Source: Candidatus Omnitrophota bacterium
GTDB lineage: Bacteria > Omnitrophota > Gorgyraeia > Gygaellales > Profunditerraquicolaceae
NCBI GenBank assembly: GCA_020063525.1
Contig: JAGUUJ010000043.1
Span: 1-31,137 of the forward strand
Direction of reading: 5' to 3'
Length of the DNA stretch: 31,137 nucleotides
Below, piece after piece: positions 23,168 to 30,323 of this stretch. A program made the position numbers and the translations under genes. Numbering within the stretch: the first letter of the stretch is position 1; each line of letters opens with the position of its first letter. The notes beneath the pieces were generated by a model that saw nothing but the letters and a program-made list of their open reading frames with translations, had not been told where the DNA came from and did no database searches.

Positions 23168-24037
23168 TTAATACTTTGTTCCTTCTTTCTTGGTCAGCTC
23201 TTTAAACTTCTTCATCAAATTCAGGGTAAGCTTACCGGGTTTACCGTCGCCGATAACGCGGCCGTCAACCTTTACCACCGGTATAATCTCACAAGCCGTC
23301 CCGGTCAAAAAACATTCATCGGAAATATACACTTCATGCCGCGTAAGCACATGTTCATGCACAGAAATCTTATTTCTTCTGGCAATCTCTAAGACCGTAT
23401 CGCGCGTAATTCCTCTTAAAGTCCCCATACATTGCGGAGGCGTATAGAGATGCTCGGACTTGGCAATAAAAATGTTATCGCCTGTGCATTCTGCCACATA
23501 ACCTAACGAATCCAACATAATCGCCTCTTCATAACCCATATTTGCGGCCTCAATCTTTGCCAGGATATTATTCAGGTAGTTTAAGGACTTTATCTGCGGG
23601 TTCAGTGCCTCGGGAAGATTTCTTATGGTGGGCACGGTAATAATTTCTAAACCCTTTTTGTAAAACATCTGCGGATATAAGGCTATTTTATCAGCAATGA
23701 TTATGCTCGTAGCTTTCCCTTCGCATTTACGCGGGTCAAGCCCCAGATCTCCTTCGCCTCTGGTTACCACAAGACGGATGTAGGCATCTTTAAGATTATT
23801 CTCTTTTAAGGTTAAGATAACTGCCTTTATCATTTCACTCTTTGTCAAAGGGATCTTAAGCATTATGCTATGCGCTGATTCAAAGAGCCTGTCAATATGC
23901 TCTTTCAACTTAAAAACCAAACGGTTATAGGAACGTATGCCTTCGAATACGCCGTCACCGTATAAAAGCCCGTGGTCAAACACAGATATCTTAGCATCCC
24001 TTTTGTCATAAAACTTGCCATTGATATAGACTTTCAT
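23168..24037 (-). CDS. ilvE: branched-chain amino acid aminotransferase
   Basis: PLP fold-type IV transaminase of 289 aa, likely acting on leucine, isoleucine and valine. The PLP lysine is Lys150 in PQIKSLNYLNN. DHGLLYGDGVFEGIR is the family N-terminal block, and FLTGTACEIIPV the typical C-terminal block. D-amino-acid transaminase and aminodeoxychorismate lyase are related, but the GTACEIIPV block favours IlvE. GGGAGG lies upstream of the ATG. The mcsA gene follows after 11 bases, so expression is probably shared with the stress genes. Confidence 0.88.
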   Translation of the reverse strand: MKVYINGKFYDKRDAKISVFDHGLLYGDGVFEGIRSYNRLVFKLKEHIDRLFESAHSIMLKIPLTKSEMIKAVILTLKENNLKDAYIRLVVTRGEGDLGLDPRKCEGKATSIIIADKIALYPQMFYKKGLEIITVPTIRNLPEALNPQIKSLNYLNNILAKIEAANMGYEEAIMLDSLGYVAECTGDNIFIAKSEHLYTPPQCMGTLRGITRDTVLEIARRNKISVHEHVLTRHEVYISDECFLTGTACEIIPVVKVDGRVIGDGKPGKLTLNLMKKFKELTKKEGTKY

Positions 24038-24077
24038 ATTTAATACCTCCCAGTAGCTTAAGTTTCTTTAACTTAGC

Positions 24078-24206
24078 GGCTACGTAGTTCGGTTAGGGTT
24101 ACGATGCCCGTTTCGTTATTCGGTTACGTTTTTCGTCTTTTTTCTTTACGTTACCATAACCTTAGCCGATACGGGCTTCGTTACCATAGCCCTTTAAGAC
24201 GTAGCC
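24078..24206. repeat. palindromic element, copy 2 of a two-copy family
   Basis: The ends GGCTACGT (24078-24085) and ACGTAGCC (24199-24206) are complementary. Inner pairing includes GATGCCCGTTTCG with CGATACGGGC. The block 24088-24116 matches 12367-12395 at 28 of 29 positions. The lolD stop codon (24206-24208) begins in its last base. It fills the gap between lolD and ilvE, and no promoter is evident in it. Confidence 0.75.
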
Positions 24207-24895
24207 TAATTTACCAACACCCCATCTCTTAAATGATATACAATCTGGGCTGTCTTGGCTAATTCCGCGTTATGCGTTACTAAAACTACGGTCATCTGAT
24301 TTTCCAGATTTATTTTTTTTACCAAGGCAATGAGCTCATCGCTGGTTTTAGAATCAAGATTACCCGTAGGCTCATCGCATAAAAGCAGGCCCGGCTTATT
24401 TATCAATGCGCGCGCAATCGCCACTCTCTGCTGTTCTCCTCCGGAAAGCTGGCTGGGAAAATGCGTGGCCCTCTGAGTTAATCCTACCTGCTCTAGTAAC
24501 CTTAACGCTTCATTTTTCAACTGACAACTGACAACTGACAACTGACAACTAATTAACGCAGGCATAGATACATTTTCCAAAACCGTAAATTCTGAGAGCA
24601 AATGGTAAAACTGAAACACAAAACCTATTCTTTCATTTCTTATCCTAGAAAGCTCTTCATCGCTTAGGCCATAGATATTTTTTTGTGCGAAAATAACCTC
24701 ACCCTGCGTCGGTGTATCTAAACCGCCCAAGATATGTAGCAGCGTAGATTTACCTGCGCCGGATGGCCCGACTATAGCCACGAACTTACCCTTATCTATG
24801 CTTAAATTTACACCCTTCAATACTTCTAATTGTTTATTCCCGTTATAATAAACCTTGCGCAGATTCTTTGCTTCTAACAAACTGATATTATTCAT
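24206..24895 (-). CDS. lolD: lipoprotein-releasing ABC transporter ATPase LolD
   Basis: ATPase that powers extraction of lipoproteins from the inner membrane by LolC/E. Walker A GPSGAGKS (43-50), Q-loop VFQFYHLL, signature QLSGGEQQRVAIARAL and Walker B LLLCDEPTGNLD are all present. 229 aa. Residues 116-126 (SCQLSVVSCQL) are encoded by a 7-bp tandem array inserted in the variable helical subdomain between ENVSMPALI and ALRLLEQVG. The insertion avoids catalytic motifs. It overlaps lolC by 8 bases. Confidence 0.93.
   Translation of the reverse strand: MNNISLLEAKNLRKVYYNGNKQLEVLKGVNLSIDKGKFVAIVGPSGAGKSTLLHILGGLDTPTQGEVIFAQKNIYGLSDEELSRIRNERIGFVFQFYHLLSEFTVLENVSMPALISCQLSVVSCQLKNEALRLLEQVGLTQRATHFPSQLSGGEQQRVAIARALINKPGLLLCDEPTGNLDSKTSDELIALVKKINLENQMTVVLVTHNAELAKTAQIVYHLRDGVLVN
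24518..24550. repeat. 7-bp tandem array (CAACTGA x 4.7) inside lolD
   Basis: Four perfect CAACTGA units (24518-24545) plus CAACT. On the minus strand, AGTTGTC repeats encode 11 residues in a variable stretch of LolD. The total of 33 bp is a multiple of three, so the array preserves frame. There is no spacer and no variation between the units, so this is neither CRISPR nor an old degenerate repeat. Confidence 0.9.
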
Positions 24896-26078
24896 ACCTT
24901 AATGCTTCAACTGGTTTTAATTTCGCCGCTTTGCTTGCAGGATAAATAGTTGAGCTCAAGGTAATGGCTATTGCTGCCAGTATAATCAAGGTAATATCCG
25001 GCCAGAATTCTATGGATACCGGCAGTTTATCAATATAATAAATATCCTGAGGCAATTTTATAAATTGATATTTCTTTAATAAACCGCATAGCACGAGCCC
25101 GCCGACGGTGCCTGAGAAAGTACCCAGGCTGCCGATAATCAAACCTTCATAAGTAAAAATCTTTCTTATCCGCACCGAAGTCATGCCTATGGCTTTTAAT
25201 ATTCCGATATCCCTGGTTTTCTCGACCACCATCACCACAAGCGTGCTGATAATATTAAAAGAAGCAACCAGGATGATTAATGTTAATATAATAAACATGG
25301 CCAGTTTTTCTAATTTTAAGGCTGCAAAGAAATTCTGATTTGCCTCCATCCAGGTCTTCAGGTTATAATCAAAACCCAGGGCGCTACTCAGTTCGTCTCT
25401 GGCCTTATCCGCTAAATTAAGATTATCTAATTTTATGGCAATGGCGCTGAATTTATTATTCAAACCTAATATATCCTGTGCTGTCTTTAGGTCAGTAAAT
25501 ATCAGATTTAAATCGTAATCATACATCCCCGAATTAAATATGCCTACCACTTTTAGATTGCGTTCTTTACCAAAAGGCGAGTAAGTTACAATGTCAGAAT
25601 TTATGCCTAATCCTAAATACAAAGCTAATTCCTTGCCGATAATTACCTTATCCTGGCCTAAGTCATCCATAAATCCTGCGGCCAGGTATTTTTTGAGCTT
25701 TGTCACCGAAGACTCTGTTTCAGGGTTTATTCCTTTTAAGCCTACTGCAAAGACGCGGTTGCCTTCTTTAATTAAAACCTGGCCCTGGACATAGGGACTG
25801 ATACCTTTAATTTGCGGATTGGCAGAAATCTTCTCTAATATTTTAGCGTATTCCTTCTCATCTATGCCTTTGAAACTCGTTATCGTAATATGTGAATAAT
25901 TGCCGACGATTTTATCGCGCAGGTCCCTGTCAAAACCGGTCATCACTGCGATAACTACAATAAGCGCCATCACGCCTATGGCTATGCCTAAAACAGAGAT
26001 AATGCTGATAAGCGAAATAAACTTTTCCTTCCTTTTAGTAACAAGATAACGCCAGCTGATAAATAATTCGGTTTTCAT
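24888..26078 (-). CDS. lolC: lipoprotein-releasing ABC transporter permease LolC/E
   Basis: 396 aa permease of the lipoprotein release complex, which hands outer-membrane lipoproteins to the periplasmic chaperone. One membrane helix (about 20-45) precedes a large periplasmic domain. Three helices follow near 262-280, 305-335 and 360-380, giving the MacB/FtsX-like topology. VMALIVVIAVMTGFDRDLRDK and DIGILKAIGMTSVRIRKIF are typical. Only one permease gene is present; the protein may form a homodimer as in bacteria with a single LolF. Starts 9 bases after the lysS stop and overlaps lolD by 8. Confidence 0.9.
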   Translation of the reverse strand: MKTELFISWRYLVTKRKEKFISLISIISVLGIAIGVMALIVVIAVMTGFDRDLRDKIVGNYSHITITSFKGIDEKEYAKILEKISANPQIKGISPYVQGQVLIKEGNRVFAVGLKGINPETESSVTKLKKYLAAGFMDDLGQDKVIIGKELALYLGLGINSDIVTYSPFGKERNLKVVGIFNSGMYDYDLNLIFTDLKTAQDILGLNNKFSAIAIKLDNLNLADKARDELSSALGFDYNLKTWMEANQNFFAALKLEKLAMFIILTLIILVASFNIISTLVVMVVEKTRDIGILKAIGMTSVRIRKIFTYEGLIIGSLGTFSGTVGGLVLCGLLKKYQFIKLPQDIYYIDKLPVSIEFWPDITLIILAAIAITLSSTIYPASKAAKLKPVEALRYE

Positions 26079-26087
26079 GATTCTTAC

Positions 26088-27593
26088 TTATACAGGGACT
26101 GTCCCCTTGCCCCGCCTTTGGCGGGGCGGAGGGGACTGTCCCTGCTTTTCTGGTCTTAAGAGAGGGAATAAAATTACGTCCCTGATTGACGGCTGACCTG
26201 TAAATAACATCACCAATCTATCTATGCCTATGCCCAAACCGCCTGCGGGCGGCATACCATGTTCCAACGCCAAAATAAAATCTTCGTCAACCGCTTTCTT
26301 CTCTTCAAAGCCCAGCTCTTTGAACTCATCCAAAAAGCGCCTCTTCTGTTCTATGGGGTCATTTAATTCGGAATAAGCATTACCTATTTCTAAACCTCCT
26401 ACGTACAACTCAAACCTTTCTGAGATTAAAGGCTCATCTTTTTTGGTCTTAGCTAAAGGGCATAAATTGGTAAAATAATCCGTAACAAAGGTTGGGTTAA
26501 CATTCATCTCCAGCTCTAATATATCTTCGATGAGCTTGGCAGCCTGCGAGCGGGTAAGTTTACCTGCGCCCTGGGCAAAACCTTTACTCTGTAGTTTCTT
26601 TAACATAACCGGCGCCTCATCATCCGGCTCGATACCAAATTTTTCTTTTACTAACTGGGCAAAGGAACGCCTTTGCCAGGGCGAGTTTAAACTTATGGTT
26701 TTTTCCTGATAAACAAAACTTATTTCGCCTAATACTTCCTTAGCCGTATAAATAATCATCTCTTCGGCCAACTGCATCATGTCTTCGTAATCTGCAAAGG
26801 CAACGTAGACCTCAAGCATGGTAAATTCCGGATTGTGCTTTGTGGATACGCCTTCGTTACGGAAACTCCGGTTTATCTCATAGACCTTATCCAGGCCAGC
26901 CACCAAAAGCTGCTTAAGGTATAACTCCGGTGCAATCCTTAAATATAAATCTGAATCATATTCATTGTGGTGTGTCTTAAAAGGCCGTCCGGCGGCGCCC
27001 CCTGGTATAGGATGCATCATCGGTGTCTCTACTTCCAGAAAGCCTTTACCGTCCAGAAAATTCCTTATGGTTTTGATAATCCGCGTTCGCATCAGAAATA
27101 CCTTCTTAATTTCTTCATTGGCAATTAAATCTAAATATCGCTGACGGTAGCGTAATTCCACATCTTTCAGTCCGTGCCATTTCTCGGGAAGCGGCCTTAA
27201 GGCCTTGGCTAAAATTATGAAGTCCTCTACTTTAACCGTAAATTCACCCGCATGGGTCTTAAAAAGTTCGCCATTTACGCTTATAATATCCGCGATATCA
27301 ATATCTTCCAGGCTCTTAAATTTCTCTTCTCCTACGAAGTCTAACTTAAGATAAAGTTGAATTTTGCCTGTGGAATCCCTCAAATCCAGGAAAACTACTT
27401 TACCGTGTGAGCGTCTAGCTATAATCCGTCCGGCAATGCTTATCCTTTTGCCTTCCTGGAAATTTTGCAGGGCTTCGCCGATACTGATGCGGCCGGTGAA
27501 AGGCTGGTTATAATATAAATTTACGCCTCCCGCTCCTGCCGTAAGATGCTCAAATTTTGCCTTTCTTTGCGCAATGAGCTCGTTTAATTCCAT
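26088..27593 (-). CDS. lysS: lysyl-tRNA synthetase (class II) with repeat-derived C-terminus
   Basis: Charges tRNA-Lys. The OB-fold anticodon domain (about 45-140) precedes a class II catalytic core. Motif 1 is near TPMMHPIPGGAAGRPF, motif 2 is FRNEGVSTKHNPEFTMLE, and motif 3 is GLGIGIDRLVMLF. 501 aa. A normal protein would end soon after RDVILFPLLRPEK. The last 18 residues (QGQSPPPRQRRGKGTVPV) are encoded by a 52-bp palindrome. The start at 27593 has no Shine-Dalgarno, and the promoter at 27603-27631 would place the mRNA 5' end within about 4 bases of the ATG, so the message is probably leaderless. Confidence 0.96.
   Translation of the reverse strand: MELNELIAQRKAKFEHLTAGAGGVNLYYNQPFTGRISIGEALQNFQEGKRISIAGRIIARRSHGKVVFLDLRDSTGKIQLYLKLDFVGEEKFKSLEDIDIADIISVNGELFKTHAGEFTVKVEDFIILAKALRPLPEKWHGLKDVELRYRQRYLDLIANEEIKKVFLMRTRIIKTIRNFLDGKGFLEVETPMMHPIPGGAAGRPFKTHHNEYDSDLYLRIAPELYLKQLLVAGLDKVYEINRSFRNEGVSTKHNPEFTMLEVYVAFADYEDMMQLAEEMIIYTAKEVLGEISFVYQEKTISLNSPWQRRSFAQLVKEKFGIEPDDEAPVMLKKLQSKGFAQGAGKLTRSQAAKLIEDILELEMNVNPTFVTDYFTNLCPLAKTKKDEPLISERFELYVGGLEIGNAYSELNDPIEQKRRFLDEFKELGFEEKKAVDEDFILALEHGMPPAGGLGIGIDRLVMLFTGQPSIRDVILFPLLRPEKQGQSPPPRQRRGKGTVPV
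26093..26144. repeat. 52-bp GC-rich palindrome at the 3' end of lysS
   Basis: CAGGGACTGTCCCC (26093-26106) pairs with GGGGACTGTCCCTG (26131-26144) apart from one central mismatch. The inner GCCCCGCC/GGCGGGGC pair closes on TTT. It is translated as the last 18 residues of LysS. It is much richer in GC than its surroundings. On the minus strand no T-tract follows, so it is unlikely to be a terminator; lolC starts 14 bases further on. Confidence 0.85.
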
Positions 27594-27602
27594 AGTTTTA
27601 TA

Positions 27603-27631
27603 ATTATATAAGATAATTTAAGTTATGTCAA
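27603..27631 (-). promoter_or_regulatory. perfect consensus sigma-70 promoter of lysS
   Basis: On the minus strand, TTGACA (27631-27626), a 17-base spacer and TATAAT (27608-27603). Both hexamers and the spacing equal the consensus. Only nine bases separate the -10 box from the lysS ATG at 27593, so transcription should start at or just before the start codon. The rest of the htpX-lysS gap (27609-27679) has a seven-G run and a small GATAAG/CTTATC palindrome, with no terminator. Confidence 0.88.
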
Positions 27632-27679
27632 TTAAAGAAAAGGGGGGGATAAGATACTTATCTATGAACTTTAGTATAA

Positions 27680-28639
27680 TTAGGCTTTGTATTCGGAAAG
27701 CTGCTTTATGCGCTTGAGCATATTGGGGTGGGTGCTCAATGCTTCCATTAGCCTATCGGCAAAACCCAAATGAACCTTTTTGTTCTTTAACATTGTCAAC
27801 TCAGATGCATCAATAGTGCCGCTCTTATCTAAATCAAGTGCCTTGAGTTCCCTAATCTCATTTAAGGCCTGCGAAGGGTCATTGACAAAAAACGCTTTTA
27901 ATCCCTCGACCTCCTTTAAAGATTCTTTATCCATACGCGCAGAACCATATACGAGCTTATAGAGGCTGGAGGCAAGGCTGGATGGTTGATTACCCAAAAG
28001 CACAGAACCCCTATCAGCAAAATACTCGCGTATACGGGAGGCATAAAGCACCAGGAGATTGGTGATAAAGTAAAAGACGAAGGCTACCAGACCTACCAAA
28101 GCCGTATTACCTCCCCTTGAGTCTCGCCTTCTGCCATAGAATAAAAATTGCCAGGCAATGCGATACATAATCATCGGGATGACTGAAAGCAAAGTAATGG
28201 TTAAAACGTCCCGATTCTTTAAATGGCTTAACTCATGCCCCAGCACTGCCTTTAATTCATCTTCACTCAATAATTTTAAGATACCTTCAGTAACGCAAAC
28301 GCGGCCATCCTTTATCCCCCTGCCAAAAGCAAAAGCATTAGGCAGGGCAATCTGGGCTACGCCTATCTTCGGCACCGGGATCTGGGCCCTCATAGCTAAA
28401 CTTTCTACGAGCTGATATAAACGCGGGTACTCCTCTCTTTTAACATATCTTACCCGCATAGTCCATTCTACCAACTTTGGCCCAACCAGATACTGGATAA
28501 ACATCATCGCCAAAGACAGAATAAGATAAAAATAAAAGTTGCTTATTCCTGCGGCGTAACTTAGCCAAGATACCACTGCATAGACTATAGCAAACAAAAT
28601 TGCCAATAATAGCCACATTCTTAGTTTTAAAGCCCACAT
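27680..28639 (-). CDS. htpX: M48 metalloprotease HtpX with an EF-hand loop
   Basis: Inner-membrane zinc protease for quality control of membrane proteins. Two N-terminal helices (about 9-27 and 35-53) and two central ones (about 145-165 and 180-200) are visible. The zinc site is HELSH at 135-139, with Glu205 in SRIREYFADR as third ligand. 319 aa. Residues 269-280, DLDKSGTIDASE, form a complete 12-residue EF-hand loop (Asp1, Asp3, Ser5, Thr7, Asp9, Glu12 in loop numbering), unusual for HtpX. AGGAGG precedes the ATG by 8 bases. It is 12 bases after the DUF1573 gene. Confidence 0.93.
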   Translation of the reverse strand: MWALKLRMWLLLAILFAIVYAVVSWLSYAAGISNFYFYLILSLAMMFIQYLVGPKLVEWTMRVRYVKREEYPRLYQLVESLAMRAQIPVPKIGVAQIALPNAFAFGRGIKDGRVCVTEGILKLLSEDELKAVLGHELSHLKNRDVLTITLLSVIPMIMYRIAWQFLFYGRRRDSRGGNTALVGLVAFVFYFITNLLVLYASRIREYFADRGSVLLGNQPSSLASSLYKLVYGSARMDKESLKEVEGLKAFFVNDPSQALNEIRELKALDLDKSGTIDASELTMLKNKKVHLGFADRLMEALSTHPNMLKRIKQLSEYKA

Positions 28640-28651
28640 TTTACATCCCTC

Positions 28652-29122
28652 CTATTTTGACTTCATTACTTCAGCCTTAATTATAAACCTTATAATCGGC
28701 TTGTCAAGGCTATCGGTGTGCACATATACATACTGCTGTGTTAATCCGGAATAGCCTTTAGTATTAAACTTGACTTCTATTTCGGCGCTCTCGCCGGGTA
28801 AAAGGACTTTCTTTTCCAATTTAGAAGTAGTGCATCCGCAAGAAGTATTTACCTCCTTTATGGTCAGAGTTTTTTCAGATTCATTTTTTAAGACGAAGGT
28901 ATGCTCTAAGACCTCGCCTTCCTTTACCTGGCCAAAGTCCCAGGGATACGGGTCTTGCATTTCCACCAGTTTATGGCTTTGGCTATATGAGCCAAACCAT
29001 TGCCTTACCGGCTTATCTGTTGGATTATCTTTAATCTGCGCAGAGCATCCGGTTTGCAGGAAAGACAAAAAAATAATTAAACCTATAACCCATAACCTAT
29101 AACCCATAACCTTTTTCATCAT
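28652..29122 (-). CDS. DUF1573 lipoprotein
   Basis: 156 aa from the ATG at 29122, which overlaps the upstream stop as ATGA and has GGAG five bases before it. The N-terminus is a lipoprotein signal with lipobox LQTGC (Cys26). Its hydrophobic core VMGYRLWVIGL (about residues 5-15) is encoded by a 7-bp tandem array. The DUF1573 domain (about 55-150) has FGQVKEGEVLEHTF and NTSCGCTTSKLE, an Ig-like fold with a conserved CGC. Being next to an exported thioredoxin-CcdA protein suggests a thiol-redox partner or substrate outside the cytoplasm; this is inferred. Confidence 0.9.
   Translation of the reverse strand: MMKKVMGYRLWVIGLIIFLSFLQTGCSAQIKDNPTDKPVRQWFGSYSQSHKLVEMQDPYPWDFGQVKEGEVLEHTFVLKNESEKTLTIKEVNTSCGCTTSKLEKKVLLPGESAEIEVKFNTKGYSGLTQQYVYVHTDSLDKPIIRFIIKAEVMKSK
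29081..29111. repeat. 7-bp tandem array within the signal peptide of the DUF1573 gene
   Basis: Four heptamers alternating ACCTATA and ACCCATA (29081-29108) plus ACC. On the minus strand they encode 11 residues, VMGYRLWVIGL, of the lipoprotein signal sequence. The array is as long as the one in ispD. The two alternating unit types suggest a 14-bp compound unit. Confidence 0.88.
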
Positions 29123-30303
29123 GGTCTCCAGAGTAAAAATATGCCTAAACCAAAAAAGAGAATTGCCATCAGTATCTTCATCGCAGAAAGGTGTTTTTTC
29201 AAAATCCGAGAAAATTGTTCGGAAGTCACACCCAATAAAGCAAATAAAAATATTATAAATAACGGCACGATAAACATAGTATTGTAAAGCAGAAGATACC
29301 ATAAAGCCTGCAATTTAAGATGAGTAGTCTTGAGAACAAAAGTTATTGTAGGCAGGTACACCTGGCCGGTGCAAACTGCTTCTAATATCGATACAAGAAA
29401 ACCGACTATTAAAGCGCTTAAGGCTAATCTTAAAATATGTAGTTTTAAAGTTTTCCCGTCGCCCTCTTTAACTCTTCTGTAATGCGAGCCGATGAGAGAA
29501 TGTATCCGGTTCTTTACTGCTTGCGGTAATTGCAGTAAGAGCCCTTCTGTCTGAGCTGTCCTTTTAAATTTAAAGAAATCATAAACAGCCAAAACCCCTA
29601 ATATAATACTGAATATCCCCACGGTTAAGTTGAATATTTTTGAAATAAGCCAGAACCCGCTTAGCTTATAAAGAAAACTAAACAGACCCAGGCCAATTGC
29701 CAGATACGTAATAAATACCGTAAATATAAAGGTAAGGCCGATAATAATTAATTCTCTTTTCTTATAACCCTGCAGGGATAAGAAAGAAATAAAGAATACG
29801 ATTGACGCAAAAGCGCAGGGATTGATACCGTCAGTCAGCCCGGCGCTGATAACAGCAAAAGACTCAAAAGTTCTAAAATACGCGAGCAAATCTATTGATG
29901 GTAAGCCCTGTTTTCCTTGCGACCCTTGACTTAGAGATTGACTGATAAAAACTCTCAAGGCCTCTTTGATTTGCCCTCTTCCGTTTAAGAAATGGCCCTG
30001 AAAATAGAACACCGGCAGAATATTCTCGAGCTTTGACCCGTATTTTTCCTTGAGGCTCAAGAGTAGCTTATAATTTTCTATATCAGTAATATCCCGGTAT
30101 TCTGTCTGAATCCGGCCCTTAAATTCTTTTTCTATATCGGGCATTATCTCATTCTTTGTTTCGATGCATTTATGGCAGCCAGGGGAATTGAAGACTACAA
30201 GTTTATTTCTTTCATCAGGCTGGGTTTGACTATATGCCGGGATAGAAAATACCGAACAGATTAAGATACAAACCGATATAGAAATGATTTTCTTTATCTG
30301 CAT
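29119..30303 (-). CDS. exported thioredoxin domain fused to CcdA-like membrane protein
   Basis: 394 aa. A signal peptide (about 1-25, ending AYSQ) leads to a thioredoxin/glutaredoxin-type domain with the active site CHKC (Cys43, Cys46), about residues 30-120. From about 145 on there are six hydrophobic segments with the CcdA/DsbD cysteines, one in DGINPCAF (Cys163) and one in EAVCTGQVY (Cys311). This would take electrons from cytosolic thioredoxin to the periplasmic domain, as DsbD does. The order of domains is the reverse of a classical C-terminal thioredoxin fusion. Coupled to the DUF1573 gene (ATGA overlap). Confidence 0.88.
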   Translation of the reverse strand: MQIKKIISISVCILICSVFSIPAYSQTQPDERNKLVVFNSPGCHKCIETKNEIMPDIEKEFKGRIQTEYRDITDIENYKLLLSLKEKYGSKLENILPVFYFQGHFLNGRGQIKEALRVFISQSLSQGSQGKQGLPSIDLLAYFRTFESFAVISAGLTDGINPCAFASIVFFISFLSLQGYKKRELIIIGLTFIFTVFITYLAIGLGLFSFLYKLSGFWLISKIFNLTVGIFSIILGVLAVYDFFKFKRTAQTEGLLLQLPQAVKNRIHSLIGSHYRRVKEGDGKTLKLHILRLALSALIVGFLVSILEAVCTGQVYLPTITFVLKTTHLKLQALWYLLLYNTMFIVPLFIIFLFALLGVTSEQFSRILKKHLSAMKILMAILFFGLGIFLLWRP

Positions 30304-30323
30304 AAGTTATCGAAAGATATGAT

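Noticed and set aside
24518..24550. CRISPR-like array
   Set aside because: Units are 7 bp and directly adjacent with no spacers; the array is translated within lolD.
26093..26144. Intrinsic terminator after lysS
   Set aside because: The stem is strong but no T-tract follows on the minus strand, and the palindrome lies inside the lysS reading frame.
29123..29302. 60-residue N-terminal extension of the DUF1573 protein
   Set aside because: It overlaps the CcdA gene, and the ATG at 29122 gives a proper lipoprotein signal with a ribosome binding site.
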